Shown here: positions 1-10,557 of the stretch, piece after piece
Layout of the letters: the number at the start of each line of letters is the position of its first letter
Position numbering within the stretch: the stretch's first letter is position 1
Source of the DNA: Trichobilharzia szidati
Taxonomy: Eukaryota; Platyhelminthes; Trematoda; Strigeidida; Schistosomatidae
Length of the DNA stretch: 64,000 nucleotides
Reading direction: 5' to 3'
NCBI GenBank assembly: GCA_944472155.2
Contig: OX235271.1
Location: 28,714,977 to 28,778,976 of the forward strand
Program-made: the position numbers and the translations under genes
The notes under the pieces: generated by a model
What the model saw: the letters and a program-made list of their open reading frames with translations, nothing else
What the model was told of the DNA's origin: nothing
Databases searched by the model: none

Positions 1-634
1 GGCTGGTAGCTGTAGAGAACGTTCAGGATATCTTTCAAATTCTCCGCATTATTGAAGATAATATAAAGTGTCGTCTACATTTCTCTTGTAAAACCCAAAG
101 CTGTCAGTCATTTTCTTTACGTATGTATGTGTTCTGACATGACGATATGATAGGATTTTCTTGGAATTTTTAATCCAGTTATTATAATACATAGTATCAC
201 TCACTCTAGGGAACTAACTGACTTGTCCCTGAATATTCCTCAGACCAATAATAATTAAATTAGCTCTCTCTTATATAATAACTAGTACTATCTATTTCTA
301 CTGTTTGCCTAGGAGCATTCTTTGAATTTTTCCCTTTATTTAAGCAAATATGTTAATTTAGCACAACTTTTAATTGACAGCAGCAAAAGAAAAATCAACA
401 GATTGACAAAGACCGTAGGATTAAATTTCTGTCCGATCTAGGTGTAATTTGTAGAAAATAAATTACCTAAGTCTTAATGACATAGCTTCGGAAACGGAAT
501 AAACTGTCAAGACAAAGAAAAAGGAAGGGAAGAATACAGAGGAATTAAAATTAATTTTATAGGAAGGATTAAAAGTAAGAGTGGCACAAGAAAAAATTAT
601 GTTATTATTAAGGACACTGATCAATGCACATTAT
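1..634. other. AT-rich stretch with no recognised feature
   Basis: I see no exon, RT fragment or tRNA-like box here. The sequence is AT-rich and shares no block with the repeat families seen elsewhere in the window. It is probably intronic or intergenic sequence 5' of the GALNT exons. Confidence 0.5.
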
Positions 635-1760
635 AATACTCATACCCCTGATAATAGTATATACTACTGACTGACAGATATTGTAAGTAGTTGGTACCCC
701 ACCATTCATATCAACCAGTAGTGCTTGTTTGTCAGTGGTTATCTAAGCTATCTAAACATCGGACGACCATTTCACTCGTCTTTGAGCCGAGTTCATCAAC
801 GGTGCGCTGAGTTTCAGCTCAATTTTAGAGAGCTAAACCAGTTTGGTATTTAAATCACTTCGACTTGGCTAACAAGTACTAATGGTGGTTGATATCTTCA
901 GTATCCAACTACTCACATTAACTTATGAGTAGTATATAGCATCATGTCTGCTTTCTGGATTACCAATTATGATATGAAGCAGATATCGAGTATTTTAGCC
1001 TGGACAATTTCTGCTTCGAAAGGAAATTGTAGGGAAATTTCACTTCGAACTGTTTTTACGAGTTGATCACGGATTGATATCAGTTAGAGAACCATTGAAA
1101 ACCAGGGAGTACTGGACGTAACAAACCCTTACAAACCAAATTATAGAAAATTAATCTGATGCTCGCTAGTGACTTGCTACAGGATGGAGTTTCCTGGAGT
1201 TATAGTAAGAAGTCGTGACCAGTGAGGTCCAATTAGATGTCACGTGTGTGGATGGATGTCCCACCAACGACAGTGGTTGGGGTCGCGCGAAATCACGAAT
1301 CGGTAGACGTTAGAATTCATGAGCCATTGAATCGGGTCCCAGTGGCTGAATGGTATACGACCTAGCTCGCCTTGTAACCGGAAGGTCCTGGGTTCGAATC
1401 CCAGTGGGTGCGTACTTCCGATGATTCCCAAACTAAGATGAAACAACAGCTGTCCAGTACTCCCTGGTTTTCAATGGTTCTCTAACTGATATCAATCCGT
1501 GATCAACTCGTAAAAACATAACAAACCCTTACAAACCAAACTATAGAAAACTTCGAACTGTATAATTTCTAAATTGCAAACTTTCACTGGAAACCTTATA
1601 CCCTCTTGGAGAGGTCCAAAATTGTGAATTCATACTACATTTCAAATGTACTCCCTGTGTAAACTCCTCTGAATCTAAATACTTCTGCAGAAAACATGAT
1701 CTGTGAGACCAGATTTTATTTTTACTGCGATAAAATGCAATAAAATCCTTACGAAAATGA
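635..1760 (+). repeat. Repeat H, copy 1, split by a SINE-B insertion
   Basis: The family is recognised from shared blocks: a tatatactactga opening, an internal complementary pair (cagtagttggata early, tatccaactact later), a tgtctgctt block and an ending like gaaactgtagtgagatttca. Other copies are at 5690-6250, 34870-35101 and 46730-47340. This copy is cut at its end by the SINE-B unit at 1054-1549 and resumes after the 12-bp duplication. No coding potential is seen. The internal inverted blocks suggest a non-autonomous DNA transposon, but I could not find clean terminal repeats. Confidence 0.65.
1042..1561 (+). mobile_element. SINE-B fold-back insertion with 12-bp TSD
   Basis: The target duplication acttcgaactgt is at 1042-1053 and 1550-1561. 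The insert (1054-1549) has three parts. The first is a 63-bp inverted piece of the SINE 3' half. The second is a forward SINE tail (acaaaccc). The third is a full forward unit starting at gatgctcgctagtg. The unit has a pol III A box (tggctgaatgg, about 1341-1351), a B box (ggttcgaatcc, about 1391-1401) and a decayed hammerhead near 1411-1450. Tail followed directly by the next head shows that the inserted copy came from at least a dimer. Confidence 0.85.
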
Positions 1761-1784
1761 TAAACTTTCCTAAGGAGTTGTGAT

Positions 1785-1915
1785 TGATGTCAACTTTGAT
1801 CACAAACTAATTTCAATCAGCGAGAAACACTGGAAACCAGGATGTCACTGAACAAGTGTTGGGACTTTGGGTGAGCACTGTTGAAGAGTGTCAGACTGGG
1901 ACGAAGACGTTACCC
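1785..1915. repeat. Decayed SINE-B fragment
   Basis: The block has a minus-sense piece (agaaacactggaaacc) followed by a plus-sense piece with gttgaagagtgtc and gggacgaagacg, matching the hammerhead region of SINE-B. It is too diverged for a target duplication to be found. Confidence 0.45.
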
Positions 1916-2147
1916 TATTTTAACTTTTTGTATCTATTTATAAATAGCATACACTACATTTTGTCTCTACACTATTGATTTTATTTCAGTCTTATGAACA
2001 TGTTTGTGAAGGATAAAGAATCAAGATGAGCGATTTGCCCGAGCTTCAGGCATCCGGCCGTTGTTTGTCTCTGCTAAAACCATGGTGCAATGAATTCGGA
2101 TAGTTCAGCGTTGGGTTTAAGTTAAACGAAATATTATTATTATTATT

Positions 2148-2930
2148 GTTTCCTTTAATTCCTAGAGGAACATAGGGCTTCAGCCGTGCATCTCCATTGC
2201 GTTCGCTTCTCTGCTACAGTCTTCGCCTGGCTCCATGTCTGACCACACGTTTTCATCTCCTCTTCACATGACCTCCTCCAAGTTACCCCACCTTCGCACT
2301 GACGACCAACTCACCGCTTCCCTTTCGGATTTCACTCGAGCAATGGCTTTTCTATTGATGTCACTTGATGGATTGTTTCCTCAGAGTATGGCCAGCCAAT
2401 CCATCTCCATTTCTTCCTGCCTATTTGTTTCACAATCGGTTCCTGCTGTGTTGGGTCGCTCATTGCCAGAGATCCCACCCTGTTGCTGATCTTTTCTGGC
2501 TGGCCGGCCATCTGATCTTGAGTATTGAGCAAAGACGACTGTTAATGAAGGTCTGTAGTTTGTTTGAGATGCTCTTTATGACGCACAGTGTAAGTCTCTA
2601 ATCCGTATAGTAGCACTGACTGACTTCACATTGGAGTTGAAAATCCGGATGTTATTTTTGATGCTGAGTGCTGTTGACCTCCACACAGACTTGAGAGTAG
2701 TGAAAGCGTGTCTTGCTTTTCCGATTCTTGCTTTGATATCCTCATCAGTTCCGTCCGCCTGTAGTTGAAACGATGCTTCCCAGGTAGTTAGGTGGGTAAA
2801 GGAGGTTGTTTCTTTCAGGTTCCTCCCATTTATGCTGATTGTTGTCTGTTGTTGTTGTTGTTGCTGTTGGTGGTGTTGGCCAGGAATCTTCATCACCTCT
2901 GTTTTCTCTATTAGAAAAGTGTTAATGCAT
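2148..2930 (-). mobile_element. LINE-P 3' fragment, C-terminal part of the ORF
   Basis: On the minus strand the translation reads through the post-RT region. It shows an EVMKIPG block, a glutamine tract, SINGRNLKET, then ARIGKARHAF, KNNIRIFNSNVKS and IGRKKWRWIGWPYSEET. These follow the order seen in the other LINE-P copies. The 3' tail is at the left end (tcctttaattcctagaggaa). The reading frame is broken by frameshifts and stops, and the catalytic RT part is missing (5' truncation). It belongs to the sub-type with the 'aattaaagga' tail, like the copies at 19925, 41494, 55165 and 63820. Confidence 0.85.
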
Positions 2931-3239
2931 ACTAAGTCATTTTTTGTTGTCAACACGTACTGCTACTTTAAACAGAACTAAGTTTTGTGGAAAAAGCAAG
3001 GATATTCAAACTGAGAAATGACACGAACCCTTGGATTTAGTGTTTTTTTCCAGATTTATTCTTGCAGTGGAGTGCATTGTAATTCACCAGTGCGTTTAAA
3101 TAATATTTAGGAATGGTATAAAAAATCGCGCTGTTACTTAATAACAAGATATTTAATTACTTAGTTGATTAGTACTCATTTACGATGTACAGGGTTATAG
3201 GCAAAACGTATTGTGTGAATGATTGATGATGCTAACGAT

Positions 3240-3640
3240 TAGTTTTCAAGATTGATCACGGATTGACTTCAGTTAGGGAACCATTGAAAATCAAAAAGTA
3301 CTGGATAGGTGTTTCTCCCCTGTTTAACCCTCTTCAATAAAACATATCCATCACCTCCCACCTTAGACCATTGAGTCCAGGACCTTCAGGTTACGAGGCG
3401 ACCTCGTTTACCATTCATTCACTCAGGAGGCATACAACGAACGATCAGTTCTAACTTCCGTCAGTTGGCAATATATAGTGCCACAAACAGCCAATGTAAT
3501 CGACAGGTGTTTGTCCCTGCACCCAACTTGACGGGCTTCATTGGCCACGAATTCTTACAAGAACTTCAGCCAGCTTCTTCTTGTATTTGGTCACTGGAGA
3601 ACACTAGATTAGTTACTCAGGTTGGAGTAAGTAAAGCAGA
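3240..3640 (-). repeat. Decayed SINE-B copy
   Basis: The minus-strand order matches SINE-B: tail and 'ttagggaaccattgaaa' block at the left, a remnant of the B box (ccaggaccttcaggttac), then the head region (tgtttgtccctgcacccaac). The hammerhead core is no longer readable. Confidence 0.6.
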
Positions 3641-3839
3641 ATAATTTCAACTCGTGACTCATTGGCGCTGTAAGTACAGTACTGAAGCCAATGAGCAACA
3701 TCTTCATATTCAACAACCAAATTCATTTAACATCCAATTGTGCGACAAATAACACCTGTTGTTAAAGAGGTGATTATACTACCTACTTACTGGTATGTGG
3801 AGCCGTGTTTGAGTCTTGTGTGACCCAGTGATACAGATT

Positions 3840-4745
3840 TTAATAATAATAATAATTTAATAATAGTAGCTTTATTCCAAACAGTATTTGTGGTACAGGT
3901 ATGGAATTTTCAGCGTGCATTACAATATTGCATCTAATTACCTCATAAATTTTATAAGATTTTAAAAATAAAAAGCAACAACAACAAAAAGAAAAAAAAG
4001 AGAAATAAAAGAAATAAAAAAAGAACAGCATTGGATTCACATATTTAAACAATGCACCACAGGATATGAAATATAAAATTAGTGTGTAATAGAATAAGTG
4101 AGCAACAATATAATAGTAACAAAGAAAGGAGAACAAAAGCTAATGGGAACTATTTGTTAAGGTGCCTCAGTAAGGTGATCGTGTCGTGCCTAACAGTTTT
4201 CTCATCACATAACAGCTGTGCCAGGTATTGTGGAGTTTTTATACTTGGTAGTCCTGGCATATAGCTTCCTATAGTTGCTTCTAGTTCTACCAGATGAAAT
4301 ACAAGGAGAGAGTTGCGTATAGAGAGGGTGTTCAGGGTCTGACAATAAAGAATTCGCTAGTTCCTTACATGACATTATATGTCTATCCACAATAGTGTTA
4401 ACCAGTTGGTTTGACGAAATCCCAGTTCCCCTACTAAGAGCTTTTAGTACCCTACGCAGCGAAGCAAAGTCTTTCTTAAGTAGTCCAGGGAAGATTAATG
4501 GGGAGCAGTAAAGAGGGATGGGTAGAATACAGGAATTGACAAACTGAGAAAGCAAGGACTGCTTTATACCAGACTGCCTTAACTTCCTAATGTAGAAAGT
4601 TAAGCGAAACATCTTTCTAGTCACTTGCAAGATGTGGGAGGACCAGGAAAGATCGGAGGAAATACTAAGTCCAAGGTACTTGACATTAGATGTAGTTTCA
4701 ACCTCTATGCCGTCAATGATATTAATTCTATATCTGTTGTACAAT
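3840..4745 (-). mobile_element. LINE-H (CR1-like) 3' fragment, ORF C-terminus
   Basis: A 179-residue open stretch (4205-4744, minus) contains VKYLGLSISSDLSW, IRKLRQSGIKQSLLSQF and HPLYTQLSPCISSGRTRS. These are the segments downstream of the RT in this schistosome LINE type and are also seen at 36482-38215. The 3' UTR follows to the left and ends at the (taa)-rich tail near 3840-3856. Known family: CR1-like LINEs are common in schistosomes; the assignment to CR1 is inferred from the general layout. The copy is 5'-truncated. Confidence 0.8.
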
Positions 4746-4784
4746 TTCTTTAATATTACATTAATCTGAATTGTTGTTAGATGA

Positions 4785-5090
4785 TTGGAGACAATCAGTA
4801 GGAAGCCTTGGACCTAGATTTTGGTGCTTATCGGCAGTCACCAGTCAGCAAGGCGTATCTGCATTCTTGAAGCACTTCATATCCCTTCTGAGATTTGAAC
4901 TTGGATCATCCCAATGTTGCAGTTAAAGATATTGCCATTGAGCTATTTGGCTTCGCCATTATCTCCCTCATGTAGGACTGTAGTGGATACTTTGATTGGA
5001 CACTAGCGGCAGTGACTAATATCATTCATCTAGTTCTTGATGTTAGTACAGACTGAATTCTATCAGTCAAGTGTCCAATCAGATTAAATT
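4785..5090. repeat. Repeat G, copy 1
   Basis: It shares blocks with 56130-56430: a stretch around ggatactttgattggaca, gtacagactgaattc, and an upstream 'gatttgaac..ggatc' region resembling a degraded tRNA B box on the minus strand. Probably a tRNA-headed SINE relic. No target duplication was found. Confidence 0.5.
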
Positions 5091-5399
5091 ATTCTTTTGT
5101 ATGACGTTTAAAAACTGAATTACATTAGAGTGAATGCACTTTTGTTGGAGGTCTCTAACATGTTTCTGCCTTTCTTCATTGAAACATTCTTTATATTTTT
5201 TATTTTACACACCAAAACTTATGAACAGTCTGAGTTTATTATGGTTTGTTGTCAAATCATAGTTTATTATATCACCTAACTGTAAAGAGTTTAGAGAAAT
5301 CTATTCGTTGTATTTTTGTGAATCAATAATCTCTCTAGGCCTAGTTTCAAATGGTGCACAATTTTGCATTTTCAAGGTGTATAGCAACAGATACCTGAT

Positions 5400-5620
5400 G
5401 CACAATAATAGATGGTCTTCGTGTCTCGGTAATCTGGTGGTTAGCGCTATAGCGTTTGAAGTGACGGGTATTGTCTGTGTTAGAGTCTCAGTGTAAACAT
5501 CTAGCCAACAAGCCCCAAATCTGACGAAACACAGATTTCTCGAGTTGATTTCACTGCTAGCCAGCATAAAACAAGTTATGTGTTGATTATAAGTAGGATA
5601 GTCAGTTTCGTAAAAATTGT
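5400..5620 (+). repeat. Degenerate SINE-A (Smα-like) copy
   Basis: An A-box-like run (tggtggttagcgc, near 5429) is followed by gcgtttgaa, then a hammerhead relic with cccaaat and gacgaaacac near 5510-5535. The conserved core before stem II is lost (aacaagc). The order head, ribozyme, tail matches SINE-A at 8638-8968. Confidence 0.55.
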
Positions 5621-5689
5621 AAGTTAGCAATTCAAGCCGTATTTCTATTTACCTAATCATCCAGTAGGCGAAATTGTTTCAACAGGAGG

Positions 5690-6250
5690 TAAACTGCTGA
5701 TGAGCTTCTATCCAAACGAGCGAAGCTGTTGTTTACGGTGTTTAGGTCACATCGATGATCTATCTGGCTAGCAAACTCTACTGATTAGTGTGATTGGTGG
5801 CATCTGACTACTCATATCAACCAATCAGTAGTATATTGTACCAAGCATTTATGCTTCCTTTCTCATTTCATTTCGTCCTTTTGCTTTCCGAGTAGAGCAT
5901 AGAGTTTGAAGCTTAGTGTTACGTAATTCCTCCCTTCCGTCTTTGTCGGGCTCGCAACCAGCTAAGGGAGTTAAAGTTGTGTGCACCGGCCTGGAATCGA
6001 ACCCCGGAACACTTGCATGGTCGGCGAGCACTCTACCGCGTGAATCACCAACGTACTCACTTCCTTTTTGATTGCCATTTATGGTAACGAGCAGATCAGA
6101 TCGCATATTGCTATCTGGAATAATTTCAGTCTCCAAAGGAAACTGTGGCACAAATCGCGAATTAATTTATAAATTGCAAATTTGATTAATGACTTTTTGT
6201 TCTTATTTTGAATGTGAACAGAAACTAAGCTGTATAATATGCTCATATAA
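5690..6250 (+). repeat. Repeat H, copy 2, split by SINE-C
   Basis: The sequence follows repeat H from the complementary block (ctactgattagtg, gactactcat) through 'ggcagatcagatc'-like sequence to 'aggaaactgtgg'. It is interrupted at 5862-6059 by a minus-strand SINE-C. Confidence 0.6.
5854..6067 (-). mobile_element. SINE-C insertion with short TSD
   Basis: An 8-bp direct repeat, cttccttt, is at 5854-5861 and 6060-6067. Read on the minus strand, the insert begins with a tRNA-like head containing a B box (ggttcgattcc, complement near 5992-6002) and ends with a tail resembling the LINE-P 3' end. The target resumes as repeat H on both sides, which supports the boundaries. Confidence 0.7.
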
Positions 6251-6774
6251 TATTTTAGGTGCAGTTAGTTTATAGGCGTCTAGTCTAAAATTGCACAAAC
6301 GTTCTCAGAGCGCTATTCAGTCGAATTTTTGCTTACCGTTTGTTTTTCTTTTTTGTGTGTTTTCGTCTCACTACTTATTGGTTTTGTGTGTACACGCCTA
6401 AAATTTAAAAAATGGGAGACACGAATAAAAAAAAGCTAGTCGGGTCATAATCAAGCATGTGTAGATTCGTTGTGTGGTGTCTACTCGTGGCTGTTTACAG
6501 CCACACACACACACACAGACAAACATGTCAATACACCAGTAATATTTGATTTTCTCATTGAAAGGAAGATTAAAATCCGAGAAACGGAACAAAATACAAA
6601 TAAGTAAACAAAATAAGTAAACTTCTCATCGACAGCAATAATTAATTATGCATCGATAACCAGTTGTCTCGGTTATTCGTTTACACCCAAATTAAACTAC
6701 GAAAATAACAACAACAACAATAACAACATCAGTCGAAGCAATTCAAGACATATTCAATTCTTTTTTCAGGTTTG
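6251..6774. other. Unassigned AT-rich sequence with CA repeat
   Basis: No gene seen. It holds a short (ca)n run near 6503-6518 and a (caa)-rich run at about 6707-6726. Confidence 0.5.
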
Positions 6775-7620
6775 TTCATGATGAACTGGTTTCAGTTTTA
6801 AAACTTTTGAAAACTAAGGTGTACTGAAGAACAGTTCGCACCCAAGTCTCTGTGTGCGAGTGGAACCTAAGACCTTAAGATTGCAAGGCGAGCTCTGATA
6901 TACCACTCGAACAGTTGGAATCCCAATGACCCATCAATTCTGACTTCTTCCGATTTGCGAGAGATATATTACGCGACAACCGACTGAAATCAGATCGTGA
7001 TCAAACTTTTTTTTATTATAGCTTGATTTTACACCATATTTTTGGTAAAAGCATGGAATTTTCAGCATGTGATATTGGTAGCCCAAATTCTGCAGGCCGA
7101 CCATTGATATTAGGTGTGCGTCGGTAGGGGGTCGAACCCCAGACCATGTGCATGGTCGACAAGAGTCCTAACCGCTGCGCAATCGACGCACAAACTTGAA
7201 ATCTATCAAATGCCTGCAAACTAACACCTGAAAATTGTTCTAGTACTCAGTGGTGACTGACTACAGTATGAAGTTGTGGCCAGCGAGGCGTATCAAGTTG
7301 AATGTGAAAACAAATACTCACCGATGACATTGGTTGGTGGCGGCCTTATATATACTAATTGACGTTTGACAGAAGTTAGAAGTGATGGGCCGCTGGATTC
7401 TGTCCAAGAGGTGGATGAATAGTAAACGAGGACGCCGTTTAACCTAATGGTCCTGGGTTTGACCCTCTGAGTTAGGGGTGGTATGATGAGTATACTGATG
7501 AGGAGGACGAAACGGCTGTCCAACACTCCCAGGTTTCCAAGGCTTCTCTAGCTGATATGTAAGCTCTTCATCAAATTTGAAATTCATGAAATCCCTCCAT
7601 ACCAGCACATGAAAATTCCA
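6775..7620. mobile_element. SINE-B inverted pair, with a nested SINE-C2
   Basis: A minus-sense SINE-B (about 6775-6985) is followed by a forward tail and a forward full unit (about 7210-7615). The forward unit shows gtcctgggtttgaccc (B box) and a ribozyme remnant at 7493-7520, in which stem II has been shortened. The pair is split at 7014-7195 by a minus-strand SINE-C2. The arrangement matches the fold-back insertions at 9942 and 21597 but is older and has no clear duplication. Confidence 0.65.
7014..7195 (-). mobile_element. SINE-C2 (tRNA-like head, LINE-H tail)
   Basis: On the minus strand a tRNA-like head (gcgtcgattgcgcagcggtt, B box ggttcgaccc) is followed by a body and a tail reading ctgaaaattccatgct and ttaccaaaaatatgg. 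This tail is the LINE-H 3' end (compare 3850-3930), not the LINE-P-like tail of SINE-C1. A second copy is at 57225-57410. Confidence 0.75.
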
Positions 7621-7699
7621 TTTTGTTTCCTATAGTTCATTCAATGAAAAAAATTCTTGTATGTGACAATAAAGATTCATTTTTATAATTAAACACAAG

Positions 7700-7950
7700 T
7701 ATGTGTTCCTTTTCTTGTGCGTCGGTGGCATAGTGGTTAGGACGCTCGTCGACCATGCACATGGTCCGGGGTTCGATCCCCGACTGGCGCACTCCTTTAC
7801 CTCGCTTAGCCAGAAATAATGCTGGTGAAGAGGAAAGGTTGGGCATGAGGCTAGCAACCCTATCCTGTAAAAAAAAAACACTGCTACTGAAACTTCAAGC
7901 CCTATGTTCCACTGGGAACGTGAAGGAATAAAAAAATATGTGTTCCTTTT
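7700..7950 (+). mobile_element. SINE-C1 full-length insertion with 14-bp TSD
   Basis: The direct repeat tatgtgttcctttt is at 7700-7713 and 7937-7950. The insert starts with a tRNA-like head at 7716 (gtgcgtcggtggcatagtgg, A box; B box ggttcgatccc near 7770). It then has a SINE body (cctcgcttagcc..ggttgggcatgaggc) and ends in a tail (agccctatgttccactggga) that matches the LINE-P 3' terminus. The head folds with a 7-bp acceptor-like stem in related copies but lacks a clear anticodon arm, so it is a SINE promoter, not a tRNA gene. Confidence 0.9.
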
Positions 7951-8064
7951 TTGGATCTATGGCTCTATTAGTGTAAGCTCTCAACTTTCAATCAGTAGTA
8001 GCAGTGGGTCACAATTTAGAGACCTACTCCACCTACCGAGGTTTGGACAGCTCTATCATACACA

Positions 8065-9850
8065 AACAGTAACAATAATGATTTGCTTTACTCCAAAACA
8101 GTACTTATGATACAGCATGGAATTCTCAATATTTGATACAATATTTTGTCTAATTTACTGAATAACACCAAAAGAAAAAAGAAATATTACAAGTTAATAA
8201 TAGCAACTTTTGGCATTAGCTGTAACATTAAAGCCTAAAAATGTACAAAAAGTGTAAAATGATAATATTAGTTTTAATAATTAAAATTGGAAGATAATTG
8301 AGATAACGTCACCATAAATTAAAAATAGAAGGTGAAAGGTCAGTTTATTTTGCAATTTTACATAGTAATTTGTATATTTCACTCATAACAGTATCTCCAC
8401 CTTAATTGGTGGATGGTGAATAGCAGTGAAATCCAGGCCTGTTTGGGACTCGTCGTCAGCTGGATGTACCTGCATTCCCCAGTGAGTGATGATGTTCCCA
8501 CCGAGGCTCGAACCTAGTTCCCATAGTTTCAAACGCCAAAGCGTTATCCACTAAACCACTTGGCCCACGACAGCCACCTCTTATGCAACGGGTCATACTA
8601 ATTATTTAATTGAAAATCCAAAACTCATTTCAATAGTTAGTATAACCCGCTGCACAAGAGGTGGCTCTTGTGGCCCAAGTGGTCTAGTGGATAACGCTTC
8701 GGCGTTTGAAACTATGGGAACTGGGTTCGAGCCTCGGTGGGAAAATCATCACTCACTGGGGAATGCAGGTACATCCAGCTGACGACGTGTCCCAAACAGG
8801 ACTAAATGCGCATCCTGGATTCCACTGTTAGTCACCATCCACCAATTAACTTCTGATTACATGCCCAGACATCGTTGAAGCATCTGCACAAGAAGCTGAC
8901 ATGTCAACCTGTCACTTCTAGCACTTCTGTCCAATCAGTCGACGGGGGAATCTAAAATTCAATTAAATAGTATCTCCACCGCATAGAATGCGCGCCAAAT
9001 AGGATATCATTGAGTTTCTGTGCTTGGTTGTGAGATTATATAATCTTTTATAATGACTTCTTGTCCTACCTGATGAGATGCAAGTGAGATAGCTGTGAAT
9101 AGAGAGGGTGTCAGGCATTATGGATTTAGACCATTTCTTACATGAGTTTAGGTGTCCTAACTTGTTAAAGTAGGTTAGACAAGACATTTTCTGAGAAATG
9201 CTTGACTTAATTTCTGTTTCAGTGCTCTTTATGCTACAAGCATCTTGTTAACGGACCAGTAAGTGAAGGTGGGGGTTAACTGTCTGAGATTTAGGGGAAT
9301 TTAACATAAGACCATTTAGCTTGGATTGCTGTCCGACAAAAAGCTATTAAGTTTGGAGAAGTCAGATCATCAGCGTATTCAAAGAAGTTGATTTTTAGCG
9401 CGAGAGAGAGAGGAAAGTCATGTAAGAAGAAAGAAAAGAAAGAAGAGGAGAGAGAACAGCAAGTTGTGGGACTCCGGTTTCTGTAAGCAAGAGAAAGGAG
9501 TGTTCGCCTTTATATACAGTATAATACTGCATTATGTTAAAGAAATAAAGATGCAACCAGTTGTGACAGCCCAGGACTCTATTTGCGTCAAAGAAAGCTT
9601 GTTTAACAAAAGACATCTGTGTAAAAAAATTCAAGAGCACATGTGTAGTCAAGGCAGGTACATACAGCATATTTGGCTCATTCATCTAAGCGGCAATATT
9701 CGAATGCAAAACAGCAGCAGCAGCACCTAAATTACTTCCACCCTGTTTATATCTAAACTGTTTAGGGTCATTCGAACTTTGCAAAGTTGAGTAAAAGTTT
9801 TCCATTAATTTTAAAAAAAAACGGAGAAGTATTCTCAATGGATCTAAATT
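8065..9850 (-). mobile_element. LINE-H copy split by a SINE-A fold-back
   Basis: The 3' UTR runs from 8075 (tttactccaaaacagtactt) to 8401, and the element resumes after 8980 with LTCISSGRTRSHYKRLYNLTTK in the minus frame. Upstream parts to about 9850 hold decayed RT-region codons (FVKQAFFDANRV). The ORF carries several stops. It is the same family as 3840-4745 and 36482-38215. Confidence 0.8.
8390..8980. mobile_element. SINE-A fold-back insertion with 12-bp TSD
   Basis: The target duplication agtatctccacc is at 8390-8401 and 8969-8980. The insert (8402-8968) is a minus-sense SINE-A (8402 to about 8603), a 30-bp centre, and a plus-sense SINE-A (about 8634-8849) with a unique 3' tail (8850-8968). 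The arms are about 200 bp and near-complementary. The plus copy has an A box (gtggtctagtgg), a B box (ggttcgagcc) and a hammerhead at 8773-8820: stem I atccag/ctggat, core ctgacga, stem II gtcc/ggac. The GAAA box reads taaa, so cleavage is doubtful. Known family: Smα SINEs of Schistosoma carry such ribozymes. Confidence 0.9.
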
Positions 9851-9928
9851 TATCATTCATACCAGAACGTGATTCAGGTATCGGGATACCATATTAGTTT
9901 GTTTATTAGATATATCACACAGTGAAAC

Positions 9929-10557
9929 AGTATTACTGTTTCCAAGTGTTGGTTTGTAGGGATTTGATTGGTTACAGGATTTTCATCATCACCTGACATT
10001 AATTAGAGAACCATTGGAAAACCTGGGAGTACTGGACAGCTGTTTCGTCCTAGTTTGGGACTCTTCATCAGTATGCACCCACCGAAGCTCGAACCCAGGA
10101 CCTTCTGGTTACAAGGCGAGTTCGTATAGCATTAAGCCACTGGGACCCAATCCAATGGCCCATGAATTCTAACTTCTGCTAATTCACGACATAGCGCAAC
10201 CGCTAGCCGATGTCTTCGGCGAGTATTTGTCCTCACACCCGACCTGAGAAGTCGTGACCACTAGGTTGCAGCAGGTTGGGTGTGAGGACAAATACTCGCC
10301 GAAGACATTGGCTAGCGGTTGCGCTATGTCGTGAATTGGCAGTAGTCAGAATTCATGGGCCATTGGATCGGGTCCCAGTGGCTTAATGGTAAACGAACAC
10401 TCGCCTTGTAACCAGAAGGTCCTGGGTTCGAGCTTCGGTGGGTGCGTACTGCTGAAGAATCCCAAACTAGGACGAAACAGCTGTCCAGTACTCCCAGGTT
10501 TTCCAATGGTTCTCTAACTAATGTCAGCTCATGATGAAAAATCTAGTATTACTGTTT
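9929..10557 (-). mobile_element. SINE-B fold-back insertion with 13-bp TSD
   Basis: The direct repeat agtattactgttt is at 9929-9941 and 10545-10557. The insert (9942-10544) has a minus-sense unit with its full 3' tail at the left, and an inverted (plus-sense) unit from about 10262. The arms pair over roughly 240 bp with a centre near 10258. The plus arm has A box tggcttaatgg (10379-10389), B box ggttcgagct and a nearly intact hammerhead at 10446-10491. The plus arm stops at the internal site gatgaaaaatct. Confidence 0.9.
10446..10491 (+). ncRNA. Hammerhead ribozyme in SINE-B
   Basis: All hammerhead parts are present in order. Stem I is gtactg (10446-10451) with cagtac (10486-10491). The core ctgaaga (10452-10458) fits CUGANGA. 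Stem II is atcc/ggac with loop caaacta, so its first pair is an A/C mismatch. The box gaaa is at 10474-10477. Stem III is the self-complementary acagctgt without a loop, and cleavage is predicted after gtc at 10485. A loopless stem III is known to make such ribozymes work best as dimers. Activity is inferred. Confidence 0.8.

Noticed and set aside
9464..9730. 88-codon plus-strand frame with an AGC repeat at its end
   Set aside because: It is antisense to decayed LINE-H RT sequence, with no independent support.
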